Of a stretch of DNA of 64,000 nucleotides, positions 10,986 to 21,500 are shown piece after piece (positions within the stretch are counted from its first letter, which is position 1; every line of letters starts with the position of its first letter). The notes beneath the pieces are model-generated. The model saw only the letters and a list, made by a program, of their open reading frames with translations, was not told the DNA's origin and did no database searches. Location of the stretch: NCBI GenBank assembly GCA_945859605.1, contig OX243822.1:20038399-20102398 (forward strand). The letters run 5' to 3'. A program made the translations under genes and the position numbers. This DNA comes from Lumbricus rubellus. Its lineage: Eukaryota; Annelida; Clitellata; Crassiclitellata; Lumbricidae.

Positions 10986-12355
10986 TTTATCGAACGAATG
11001 CTGACAACTGACTTCAACCAATCACAGTGGCGTATACTATACGTGGGACTACATGTACATGGAGAAGCTTCTGCCGTTCTGCTGTCTCACCCGCTGATAA
11101 GAAGTCAATGCAGTCGCATTGCATTCGCGAAATGCAATATGCGTTGATCATGACCACAAGCGCTTGTTCGCACGCGACGTTCGTTAACCTCCACGTAGAC
11201 ACTTTCTGCATTTCCCGCATTTATTCTTACTCGATCAGAGCGGCTCAGAATATTCTGATCAATGTCACGATTAACAATACAATCGACGTCTATTGAGTCG
11301 TTCAAAATCTGTCTGCATGCAATTCAGTCTTGCACCATTGCTTCTCCTCAGATTACTGCAAGCTACTCGCCAATCACATGCACACAGTGTAGTGCGCATG
11401 CGTGAGTAAAGTCAAATCATTCCGATGCGAAAACGATTCTTTAGCAAAACTGCAAGACTTTCAGAAAATAAGTGGATTGCATGTTCTAAGCTATTTATGA
11501 ACGACTTCTTTGAATGTGAATCGAATAGGGCCTATAGGCCTACATTTTTTCACCATGTGAAGACAAAGGCACGTGAAATTAAATATATCGGCTAAACCTC
11601 TCTAAGTAGAAATCTAGAAATACACTCAGGTGTCATGCATCCGTGCATCAACTGAAATTCATCGTGTTTTATCATGTCTTATTAAAGTTATCATGTCTTG
11701 GGCTTTCATCAGTTAACAGTCTTTCACTAGACCTGTGCGTGCTGTTGCATTTGACTATGTTCAAAAAACATTAAACTCTAGCATGAAACCATTCAGACCT
11801 ATGTAATATTTCAGCCGAAGACGTTCTCACTGTGTTTAGAAATGTAGTTTATTTAAATAATTGTAGCCTAATTGTAATAATATTGTAATCAAGACAATTT
11901 ATAGCCTAAGCATTGTCAGTAGCAAGCTACTTCTAGGATGCTTTACACACATAGCCTGATACAATTGTCAAAGTTCAGCATGAATGCAAACAGCTCGAAA
12001 GCAGGTGCATCATCGTTGTCTTTATACATTGTATTCCATGCAAGCGTCTGATCATCGTTAAAAATGGTATAGTGAGGTTCAACCAACGTGTCTCAAAACC
12101 ATCAATTCAACCACTATAGCCTATATAGGTTAAATGATCGTACAGTAACGATTCGCAGTCGTTTTATTAGCGTTGTTTGCATTATTAGTTTATGTCAACT
12201 CGTCTACGCACCTTGGTTTAACGTTACACAACATTTGCGTGCAGTCTAACTATAGTGGCGTTAATGGTCAACTGCGCATTCTGCTCATGATGCATGAAGC
12301 TGCTTTTGAGGAGATGAAGTCTACGCATGGACACGTGTCCATCACATTAAAGTCA
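10986..12355. other. anonymous sequence, 1.4 kb
   Basis: Contains TAGGCCTA palindromes and short ORFs without recognisable motifs. No splice-bounded exon could be supported. Confidence 0.4.
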
Positions 12356-12358
12356 CGA

Positions 12359-12384
12359 CTGCAGCAGCAGCAGCAGCAGCAGCA
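12359..12384. repeat. (CAG)8 trinucleotide run
   Basis: A short pure CAG run. It would encode polyglutamine in one frame of a 100-codon ORF (12173-12475) that otherwise shows no gene-like feature. Confidence 0.9.
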
Positions 12385-12516
12385 ATTAATCACTGAGGCG
12401 TCATCCTCAAAGGCGTTCGAGCGCATTTGCGATGGACGCAATGGCCACAACAGTTGTGTCTATACTTCTAAATGACGTCTTTCATAATCGATCAAGAACA
12501 ATGGGCAGAGAGAAAA

Positions 12517-12547
<31 letters not shown>

Positions 12548-13080
12548 GACAGGGGAAAATTACTGTAAAGAAAATAGTCTTTCTACTGTAGCACTAGCAG
12601 GTAAACCAGTGTTCAGAATTGTGTTGCCTTCAGATTTTTGCCAGACTTTTTTGTAGCAAGGGCCCAGCAGGAGGCAGTCATATGGAAGTAAGCACTGCAT
12701 GAGTGATTTATACTTCCAATAAGTTTTCGACATGTGCATTCTCGACATGAATAGGACAAACATTCTGGCAGGGTAACGTCCGTCGACCAGTGCAGAGACT
12801 CTTTTACCAGATCCGTTGCTTTGCAGTTGCGCCGCCACTACTACAGTTGCGGGAAAACTATTGACGCCGAGTACAGTAAGCCTATTGGCGATCTGCAGCA
12901 AAGGTTCTTATCGGTGTGTCGCGACATACACCAGTGTTTGTCGTGAATCGACCGGGAGTGCGTCGCGTAAAAATGGTGTGTCACTGGTGTGTCGCGAAGG
13001 TAGGCCTATAGTGTCCAGAATTCTCATATAGTAGGCTATGTCCGTTATCTGACTTTAACAGTTTAGCACATTAACGGACG
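12385..13080. other. anonymous sequence with a short (ACAG)n run
   Basis: ACAGACAG units near 12521-12550. The remainder has no recognised feature. Confidence 0.4.
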
Positions 13081-13250
13081 CAGCAAAAAAGTAAAGTCCA
13101 TCCAGTTCCCTGTGGAACACAGGGAGGCGCTCATCTCCTTTTAAATGGCCTTGAGCCAGCAATGGACGAATCCCAAGGTCCTGGACACGGGGCCAGTGTA
13201 TCGCTAGACTTGCCGTTTACCTTCCCAGCTTACGCCGGTACCAAAGGGAG
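13081..13250. other. possible interspersed repeat, unclassified
   Basis: A GC-richer block with GTGGAACACAGGGAGGCGCTC followed by GGCCTTGAGCCAGC. It stands out from its AT-rich surroundings. I cannot place it in a family and no copy is seen elsewhere in the window. Confidence 0.3.
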
Positions 13251-13253
13251 CAC

Positions 13254-13412
13254 GACGAACGCCCGATTGTCCAGGTCCCCGATTACGCTTTCCCCGATAC
13301 AAAGTCCCCGATTACAAACTCCCCGATAGGCCCAACACCCCGACAGACCCAAGTCCCCGAATATGCAACTAATCCCAAGTCCCCGACAGGCCCAAGTCCC
13401 CGATTGGTGATT
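13254..13412. repeat. CCCCGAT-motif tandem array
   Basis: About ten irregularly spaced copies of AGTCCCCGAT / CTCCCCGATA with spacers such as AGGCCCA. Confidence 0.75.
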
Positions 13413-13798
13413 TAATCTACACGTAAGACTATTTAGTGTCAGTCTGTATAGGCTTCATAATGTCGTTCACGTAGGCCTATTGCATGTCACTTGTTTAATG
13501 AAGGCGTATTCGTATCTATTTAATGAAACTTGGTAACTTAATCAACACTTAGGCCTATAGAGGGTGACACTAATAATCTGGGCCTTATCGGTTGACGGAA
13601 ACTGAGCTGAATACAAGCAAAGCCGGTTATTCGAGCAGCACCGACATAATATAAGAACCAAATGAAGAAAGTATTATTATACATAAAGTCAGAATTAATT
13701 TTAGAATAACTAGATTCCGGAAATGGATATGCAACGTGGAGAATTTTCTACGACGCAGCGTGGTAAAAAGATTTTAAATTACTTAGGCTACCTTTATA
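13413..13798. other. anonymous sequence
   Basis: AT-rich, with two TAGGCCTA sites. No feature recognised. Confidence 0.4.
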
Positions 13799-13799
13799 T

Positions 13800-13962
13800 C
13801 TCGGAGCGGGTGGTTGCGGGTACGACTCCGGGTAACTTCCTATACTGCTTGGTGGCAGAGGCACGTGTACGTAAACAACTTGCCCAAGGAAGTTACCCGG
13901 AGTCGTACCCGCAACCACCCGCTCCGAGAGCAAGCGCGTTACCGATCAGCCACCAGGTCGCA
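13800..13962 (-). mobile_element. tRNA-derived SINE fragment, folded back on itself
   Basis: Read on the minus strand there is a tRNA-like A box (TGGCTGATCGG, 13942-13952) and a B box (GGGTACGACTCC, 13899-13910) at normal polymerase III spacing, followed by TTGGGCAAG as in many animal SINEs. The 42 nt at 13887-13928, which include the B box, are repeated as a perfect inverted copy at 13800-13841 across a 45-nt loop. Transcription would give a very stable hairpin. Family name unknown. Confidence 0.75.
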
Positions 13963-14078
13963 CACAACGGACGCAGACTACATGAGAAATCGTAGCACAC
14001 TCTTTACCCATTATGTCTATTCGACTTGCTTTTATCGCAATCTGTGGAGGCCATAGTTTCCCGCTATTAGGGCCTACA

Positions 14079-14471
14079 CACGGCGACAGTTTTAGTTTTT
14101 GGTACCGAATTTTCATCGCCGATACGTTTTAGCTTGCATGTAGTTCAGAGGTTTTTAACCTTCTTTTGGCAGCACGCGACACACCTAAACTTGCATCAAA
14201 ATTTTGGCGATGCATCACACAATCGCCACATGAAAATACAGCTAAAATTTTATATTTCAAGGTTAAACTAGTTCAGGCGCATCTATAAATTTCAATTTTT
14301 TTACTAACGCAAATGTCGACATTCAATGCCTTCAAGAAGTTCAAGTTACTAATGATTCTAAAATTCTAAATAATTCTATGGATACAATTATACGATTCCC
14401 CGTTATTTCTACGGCATGGGTTTGCTCAGGCCTAACTTAATACGCTACCAAAAACTAAAACTATCACCATG
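14079..14471. mobile_element. possible MITE with 26-bp inverted repeats
   Basis: Left arm 14079-14104 matches the reverse complement of 14446-14471 with three mismatches in 26, sharing AGTTTTAGTTTTTGGTA. No matching direct flanks were found. A second hAT-like left end, CAGAGGTTTTTAACCTTC, begins at about 14145 inside it with no right partner, so a hAT fragment may be nested here. Confidence 0.5.
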
Positions 14472-14880
14472 CTCGTTGAGTTAAGGAAACAAGTAGGCCT
14501 AGCGGCGACACCACCATTTTAACTCTCGATATTCATTCGCTATGATAAAGGCGATAAGTATGTCGCAGTTTTGCAAATAGGCTTGAAGTCGAAATCTGAT
14601 GCAATCGTAGGCCTACTGCATGGCAGAATAGCTAAAATGTCTATCTGTATTAGTTTTAGCAATGTTCAATACAGCGTGAGCAATTCGCTTAAGAGAGAAA
14701 TGCATGATTTGAAGGAATGGAGGAATGACACGCACCACCACATCGATTGCAGAAACAGAAACCCAGCCGAAAGAAGATAATAAATCTTAATGCAGTTCAC
14801 GTTTTGTCCCGTTTTCAGTCTTGTCTCTCTGATTTGAAACGCCTCATTGCTTGTTGCTCTTTAACAAGACTGTATCATGA
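14472..14880. other. anonymous sequence
   Basis: Short ORFs only, with no recognisable motif. Confidence 0.4.
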
Positions 14881-14884
14881 CAAA

Positions 14885-14960
14885 GACGATTGCTGTCGCC
14901 CTCCTCCTTTATCCAAACTTGGGACTGGCACTGTCGAAATGCAAGCAGTGGCGAATTTAG
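14885..14960 (-). repeat. LINE 3'-end module, fragment
   Basis: On the minus strand it reads GTGCCAGTCCCAAG...GGATAAAGGAGGAGGG. Near-copies of this module occur at about 58,815-58,870 (minus) and 57,205-57,250 (plus). The latter precedes a LINE-like tail, hence the assignment. Confidence 0.5.
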
Positions 14961-15179
14961 CGCCTCATTGTCCATTGGCTCCTATTATAAAATATATGCT
15001 ATACTGACTCAGTCCGAGGCTTGATGCTACATCTGTCGCCCATCATCACTGTCACCCTTCTACATAAATTAGTCTTCATACTTAGTTTCAGTCATCAGCG
15101 TTTCTACTTCAATCCTGCTTCTTTCTTTTCCGTCTTTCTGGATGCATCTCATTTGCTCGGCTGAGCAGCTGGCGCGCAT
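14961..15179. other. anonymous sequence
   Basis: No feature recognised. Confidence 0.4.
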
Positions 15180-15333
15180 GCGTATTACTAAAACATTTCA
15201 TGCGTATCACTGAAACATTTCATGCGTATCACTAAAACATTTCATGCGTATCACTAAAACATTTCATGCGTATCACTAAAACATTTCACGCGTATCACTA
15301 AAACATTTCATGCGTATCACTAAAACATAAATT
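15180..15333. repeat. 22-bp tandem array, 7 copies
   Basis: Unit GCGTATCACTAAAACATTTCAT, with copies starting at 15180 and every 22 bp to 15312. There are only a few substitutions (GTATTAC in the first copy, CTGAAAC in the second, TTTCACG in one junction). Confidence 0.95.
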
Positions 15334-15715
15334 TTCAGCGCATGTTCAAATTTACCAAAGTGCCTCAGAATCTGACAGTCAATTCTTTATAACTGTAGTT
15401 AAAATAGCCATCTCATTATTTTCACTCTCTTTTCGTCTCGTTAATCCATGGGCAAGAGCCTCAAGTTTAGAGTGTCCACTCTCCAACGCTCCCCCCCCCC
15501 CTATGCAGAAAGGGTTATTACATCACTTTGTTGCATGCAAATGAAACTGCATAGTTCTTCCGTTTTCCTTTTCTTTTTCCTCTTCCTCTCTTTCTCTTCC
15601 TCAAATTCTATGCCCATTCTTTCTCTATCCGATCTATTCCACGATCTCTCTCAGTTTCTCACTGTCTTCTCTTCACCTTCTTTCTAGTTCGCTAATAGTC
15701 GTACTTCACTGTCTT
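15334..15715. other. anonymous sequence, pyrimidine-rich towards its end
   Basis: Includes a C9-10 run near 15,491 and CTTTTCTTTTTCC stretches. No gene recognised. Confidence 0.4.
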
Positions 15716-15720
15716 GCCCA

Positions 15721-15856
15721 TTGTCTCTCTCTGTGTGTGTCTCTCTCTCCCTCTCTTTGTCTCTCCCTCTCTTTCTCTCTCTCCCCTCTCTGTCTCTCTC
15801 TCTCTGTCTCTCTCTGTCTCTCTCTCTGTCTCTCTCTCTCCCTCTCTCTTTCCTGT
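15721..15856. repeat. (CTCT/CTGT)n low-complexity array
   Basis: CT-rich repeat. The serine/leucine-rich ORFs that continue to about 16.5 kb derive from this and the next tract. Confidence 0.9.
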
Positions 15857-16130
15857 CACGTAAATTCCCCTTCTTTTCCGCTGTTATACGTTGTCTCGTT
15901 CGTTGTCTCTCCTTACATCTTCTGTCAGTTTAGTCTGGCTGTCTCCATTCGTCTGGATTTTTTTTATATCGCTGCAGTATCTCTATATCTGTCTCTTACA
16001 CATATGTACATTGTATACCTCTCTCATATCGCCTATATCTATGATCTCGATCTCAATTTCGATCTCTCTCAGCGTAGCAGGAATTGCGTCACGATTCTCT
16101 TCCTTCGCTTTGTCTTTCTTCTCTTGCTGC

Positions 16131-16433
16131 TCCACTCCTTCTTCTTCCTATTCTCCTTTTTCTTCTTCTTCTTCTCCTCCTCCTTTTTCTCCACCTTCTC
16201 TTCCTCCTTCTTCTCCTCCTCCTTCTTCTCATCCTCATCCTTTTTCTCCTTCTTCTACTCCTCCTCCTTTTTCTTCTCCTCCTTCTCTTCCTCCTTTTCT
16301 TCTCCTCCTCCTTCTTCTCATCCTCCTTCTCATTCTCATTCTCCTCCTCCTCCTTTTTCTTCTCCTTCTCCTTCTTCTTCTCCTCCTCTTTCTCCTTCTT
16401 CTCCTCTTCCTTCTCCTCCCCCTCCGGTTCCTT
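16131..16433. repeat. (CTT/CCT)n polypyrimidine tract, about 300 bp
   Basis: Almost pure pyrimidine on the plus strand (TTCTTC, TCCTCC). Such mirror-like homopurine-homopyrimidine tracts can form triplex DNA. All long ORFs here on both strands are composition artefacts. Confidence 0.92.
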
Positions 16434-16829
16434 CCGCCTTTGTTTCTTTTGTAACGATTCCCTTTGTCGTCTGAACAATACATAGGATCCTCTGAGCATC
16501 AACAGTTACTGTATGTATAGTGGGCGCCAGAAGTATATGCATGGTGGACACAATACTCTGATTAGGTCAGACTATGCCTCTATCGTAATTGCCTGAGATT
16601 TCCAGATAATCGTATAACCTCTTCTTAGAGTAAAGACGACCGCCCTGTACCCTGTTCCATGTTCCATGTTCCAATGTCTTCGTCTTACATCGTGTTGCAG
16701 CCGACTTCGTTGATCCGATTGATAGAATTATACGGCGATCAACTTAAAGAACCCAATCCATCTGTGGTTCAATCCTGCACTTGTTCATCGAAAGAGATTA
16801 CTGCAGAGATACACGGATACATGCCTCTC
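16434..16829. other. anonymous sequence
   Basis: No supported feature. Confidence 0.4.
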
Positions 16830-16891
16830 TGGCAAATCCATACACTGTAGCAACGCATTGCAACGGGTTACTACAGTGTATGGATTTGCCA
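16830..16891. repeat. perfect 21-bp hairpin
   Basis: TGGCAAATCCATACACTGTAG at 16830-16850 is the exact reverse complement of 16871-16891, with a 20-nt loop and three more pairs possible inside the loop after one mismatch. Confidence 0.85.
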
Positions 16892-17127
16892 TAGAAGCCA
16901 TTCATGTAAAGTTAGGTTGATGCAGTCGCAGAAGTCTTTGTCTCCAGACTACAATACGGTCGATATGGTCTGACCCTGCAACATGTAGCGGACAAAAATA
17001 ATCATGTCTGATGGGGGAGAATAAAAAATGAGAACACGATGATGGGAAGCAATTCACATATTTCCGAAGACCTACTGGTATAAACATTGTGTATTAAAAT
17101 AATCTAAAAAATCTTAACAATCTTTAT
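16892..17127. other. anonymous sequence
   Basis: No supported feature. Confidence 0.4.
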
Positions 17128-17432
17128 AGATGCATCCGTGCATCCATGCATCCGTGCATTCGTGCATCCATGCATGAATGCACGAATGCATTCATGCACT
17201 CTCTAATCAATCTATAGCGCCATACTCATTCACCCATTCATTCGTTCATCTATCTATAGTCATCCATTCACTCTTTCATGCATCCACCCTTCGTATCATC
17301 AGTCCAACCATGTATACAGTGTACACTTCTCTGTTTCTCTATCTTATCCCCCCATCCATCCATCCATGATCCACCCATCCATCCACCTATCCATCCATCA
17401 ATACATTCATCCATCCATCCATCCATCCATAT
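17128..17432. repeat. CATC/CATGCATC low-complexity arrays
   Basis: GTGCATCCATGCATC words at 17128-17200 and (CATC)n at about 17350-17432, separated by pyrimidine-rich sequence with CATTCATTC. Confidence 0.8.
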
Positions 17433-17689
17433 ATATTCGAATCGACCGGGTGAAGTGGGTGGGGGATGTTATGGTGTTGAGCGTGTATACGTCTAATGGA
17501 GAGCCGAGCAAAATGTCTGCATCTATTATTGATGGATGTTTATAGAGAAATGAGACGTGACATCTAAATGGTGCAAATGATGAATTCAACCTCGCAGATG
17601 TCGACAGAATACTGATGCCTCCTCGCATTCTCCAAACTGTCTGCTTACACATTATTTAGTCGATGTCAAAATGGGTTCCACAGACTTTA
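17433..17689. other. anonymous sequence
   Basis: No supported feature. Confidence 0.4.
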
Positions 17690-17728
17690 TATATATATAT
17701 ATATATAATGTGTGTGTGTGTGTGTGCG
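17690..17728. repeat. (TA)n then (GT)n microsatellite
   Basis: Two short dinucleotide runs directly upstream of a SINE. Confidence 0.85.
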
Positions 17729-17754
17729 TGCATGTGTATATGTGTGAGTGTATG

Positions 17755-17985
17755 CGGGACGCGGTGGTGGGCTCGGTGCCTTGGAGGTTCCTGGTTCGAT
17801 TCCACCTCAAGCCGTCAAGTCAGGACCTTGAGCAAGTCCTTCACTCGCAATTCTATACGCTTCGGCGAAAAATTCTGATGCAGTGTTCGCGTTGTAGTCT
17901 TGAGCGCCTCTGAGTAGAGAGCTTGAAGGGGCGCTATAGCAAATGTGATAAATAAATAAATAAAAATAAATAAACTAAAATAAAT
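17755..17985 (+). mobile_element. tRNA-derived SINE with LINE-type 3' tail
   Basis: The head has a good polymerase III B box, GGTTCGATTCC (17793-17803), with an A-box-like GGTGGGCTCGGTGCC upstream. The 3' part (about 17900-17936) reads GAGCGCCTCTGAGTAGAGAG then CTTGAAGGGGCGCTATA and ends in an AAATAAAT tail. The same 3' module, reverse-complemented, ends LINE fragments at 30,722-30,757 and 53,684-53,716, which suggests this SINE uses that LINE's machinery. The LTR retrotransposon inserted just beyond the A-rich tail. Confidence 0.85.
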
Positions 17986-18004
17986 GCCATATTATTATGC
18001 ATAT

Positions 18005-18479
18005 TGTAAGCGTATTTTATGTAGGCCTAGTACAGCGGCCGGTCGGTCGCGTGTACGCCAGCGACGGAACGGGCCAAAGTGCACAGGTGCGTTTAGGCGC
18101 GGGTTTTTGAGACGACTGTCTGGCCGATTGTCTGAACCACTGTCTGGAAGACGGCGGATTGAGAGAAGGAATGAGTCACGAGTTTAGGCTGTGATAACTG
18201 TAGTAGTAGTTGATTAGTTGTCGTAGAGAAGAGACGTTGTTGCTATGATAATGCAAGGATAGACATTATCGTGTTGTTTGCTGCTGTTACGTTTTATGTT
18301 GAAGTTGATGATAATATACTTTGGAAAACCTATCATCGTTGTCGTTGAAGTAGAATAAGGAATTACTGTAGAACTTTACCTAGACAGTAGATTCGAATCA
18401 GTTAAATCAGTAGGGGTAGGTTTAGGCCACTGAGGAAATATAGAAGCTACCGAAGAGACTGGTGAGGTCAACGCTCGGA
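18005..18479 (+). repeat. 5' LTR of Gypsy-type retrotransposon
   Basis: The 473 bp at 18007-18479 repeat at 23293-23765 with only two substitutions noticed (GACGGAACGG/GACGAAACGG and CTATCATCG/CTATTATCG). A TG start at 18005 and an ATAT flank (18001-18004; 23765-23768 downstream) would give a 4-bp target duplication, but this is tentative because the 3' LTR begins TT at the corresponding place. Confidence 0.95.
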
Positions 18480-18565
18480 GAAACGACAACTCAACGGACG
18501 GAAAGGTAGGAAAAACTTGCTTGTCTATTAAAGGAGCAATAGCAACAGTGAAGTAAAGAAGTAAG

Positions 18566-21500
18566 ATGGAGAAACTCACAGAGCAAAAGCAAGCGGCTAT
18601 TAAAAAGATGGCATCGGAGAGAATAGTCAAATTATTAATCGAAGCAGGCCTAGACGCAGAAGAAGTCGGACAGATGTCGAGGGAACATTTGATGAGATCT
18701 TTGGCGGAGGTTTGGGCGAAAGACGCTGAAGAAGAAGGTGCGGTTGGTGGTGCTGAAGAGAAGCCAATTGAAAAACCTCCGGCGCCGATGTCTATGGAGG
18801 CGCTGATGCAATTCATGATGATGAGGGAAGAACAACGTAGACAGGAGGACAAAGAACGTCGGCAAAAAGAGGAAGAAAAAGAGGAACAGCGTCGCCAAGA
18901 AGAGAAAGAGCGTAAACAAGAGGAGAAAGAAAAAGAGGAACAGCGTAAACAAGAAGAGAAAGAGCGAATAGAAAGAGCAGACAGGCTGCGACAACAAGAG
19001 ATAGACATGCAGAAACAGCAGTTCCAGATACAACTAGAACAAATGGGACTAGATCGTGACGAATCAGAACGGAGACGGACGGAGTTAATGATAGAATATG
19101 AAAGAGCAAGAAAAAGTGATGAAGAAATACGGAGACAACAGATTGAAGAGAAAAGGTCTCGCGAGGAGGAAAAAGAAAAGATGCGTTTGCAAGAACTGGT
19201 GAGAGCAGAAGAAATTCGTCAGGAAGAATTTCAAGCCGAAAAAGACAATTTGGAAAAAGCAGAAAGAGAAAGAGAAGAGCAGATGCAGTTAGAACAAAAG
19301 AAACTTGCTATCAAGGAAGCTCAACTCCAAGAAATGACTATTGAAAAGGAGGAACGCAGAAAGCAGTTAGAATTGTTGCAGCAGAAGATAGAACAAGAAG
19401 AACTGCGTAGGATAGAAGATCAGAATCGACTGAAGAAGAGAGATGAAGACGATAGAAGAAGTCGTGAGGAGTCTGAACAAAATAGGCTCAGAGAAAGTGA
19501 GACAATGGTGTCCAAGATTAAGAAGATAGGCGACGCAATGAAGCATGTCTTGCCGAAGATGCCGTATGATATGATGGAAGTGCCATTATATTTTGAGACC
19601 GTGGAAAATGCATTCAATAGTTTCGCTGTGGAAAAACAATATTGGGTGAAATTGTTATTGCCACTTATGACACCGAAAGCACGAACTGTATTGAACCGTG
19701 TATCTTTGGATGAGCTTGACAACTACGATGTCGTCAGAGAGCATTTATTGAAAGAATTCAAGTTAACTGCTCGAGAGTACAGATCCAGATTTGCAGAGGC
19801 CAAAAAGACAGTCGAAGAAACGTATACGATGTTTACGGCAAGGTTGAAGAATCTGTTGAATTATTATGTCAGAAGTAGACGAGTGGGCAAAGACTACGAG
19901 AAGCTGTTTGATTTGTTAGTGGCGGATAAGCTGAAAGAATGTTTACCACCAGGTCCACTACAGTTTGTCTTAGCGAAAGAAGGTACCGAATGTTTAGAAG
20001 CCAGTAACGTTGCAGACCTCGCAGACATACATGTAAACAATCGAATTGGTGTAATGTTTCAAGAAAAACCGAAATACGACGCATGGGGCAATAATCCAAA
20101 GCAGACCAAGTGGAACAGCACTGCCAAAGAAACTGGAAGCCAAGCCAAAGGTAGTGATGTCAAGAAAGACAATTACTCTGGAAAGCAGTGGTGGCAAGAG
20201 AACAAACAGACAAAGTGGGACAGACAAGCATACAACCGAACTCCACCATTTGGACGCTCCAAAGAAGGCAATGCATCGTACTCTCCGTACCGCAAGTGGG
20301 AGAACAATGAGCAAAGAGGTTTTGTAAAGAAACGTTGCCACAACTGTCAGTCAGACACACATCTGATAAAAAATTGTCAAGCACCAGGAGCGACAAATCT
20401 GAGAAACAAATTTAGTAGGAGTGCAGAAAATCTCAGAGTAAACCAGATCCAAGTGATGAATGCACCGTATGATCTAGAAGAACATGATGACCGAGAAACA
20501 GAAGTGAAGGCAGTGATGAAGTGCACACCGCAGTTTACTACACCGAGTGAAGTAATAAGGACTACTCCCATTGCAGAAATTGGCCGAGAAACACTAAGTA
20601 AAAATGACTGCCAGCGCATGAAGAAGATTGTATTGCAGCATGTAACTGTAGAAATTCGTGGAAATAATGACAGTGGACAGCCTGTGCAGGTCAGAGCATT
20701 GATCGATTCTGGGACAGAGATACCAGTAATTAACGAGGAACTACTGAAAGGAGCGATAGTGGAAGAAATTGGCAGAGTACATTTGCAATGTGTGGCTGGA
20801 GAGCCTATTCCAGCCAAGTTAGTGAAGATTGATGTGAGAATGAGTGATCCGACAGTAGGAGAAGATCAGAAGGACAGGAAAATAAATATTGCGCCATATT
20901 TGACGTTGGTGTGTGCCAGCATTTCAGCAGAACTGTGTAAAGAAAATCCAGAAAAGTTCCTGCTACATCCAGAGATAATTGCAGAACTGAAAGAGATTCC
21001 ACCAGTCAGTGTATTGCAAGGAGAAGTACAAGCGCACGTGACTACAAGAGCACAGAGTCGGAGAACAGAAATCGAAGACGAAGAAGAGGAACAGCTGAAT
21101 GAAAGTTTGCTAGACGATGACACTGAAAGCGAAGATGAACACAGTATTCAAGAAGAAGAAGGAATAACATCCGAGAACAATGAAAATGAAGAAGAGATGG
21201 CTGCATGTGAACGAAATGATAGTGAAGATTCTGGAAGTGATGTAGAAATGGATACGAGCATGAGAGAATTGTTTACGGAGAATACGAATGACGAAAGACA
21301 ATTGGAAGATGCAAAGAAATTCGAAGAGCAACAGAGAAATGATGAGTCATTGAAGTCGTGGTGGAAGATAGCTGAAGACAAGGGATCAGAGTTTAGCGTG
21401 GTGAATGGGTTGATGTATAAGAAACATCAAATGCTGGATCAGTTAGTGTATCAGTTGGTGCTACCGAAAGAAAGAAGAATTCAAGTGATGGAATTAGCAC

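Noticed and set aside
15737..16502. ORFs of up to 245 codons rich in Ser/Leu or Arg/Glu
   Set aside because: They run through CT-only tracts. No folded-domain pattern, and equal-length ORFs exist on the opposite strand.
17755..17830. Functional tRNA gene
   Set aside because: Only the promoter boxes resemble a tRNA. The acceptor and anticodon stems do not form and the sequence continues into a SINE body and LINE-type tail.
18005..18479. A retroviral provirus with env
   Set aside because: No reading frame follows RNase H before the 3' LTR (about 95 bp to the purine tract), so there is no envelope gene.
18376..19033. 210- and 127-codon minus-strand ORFs
   Set aside because: Antisense shadows of the Gag coiled-coil region.
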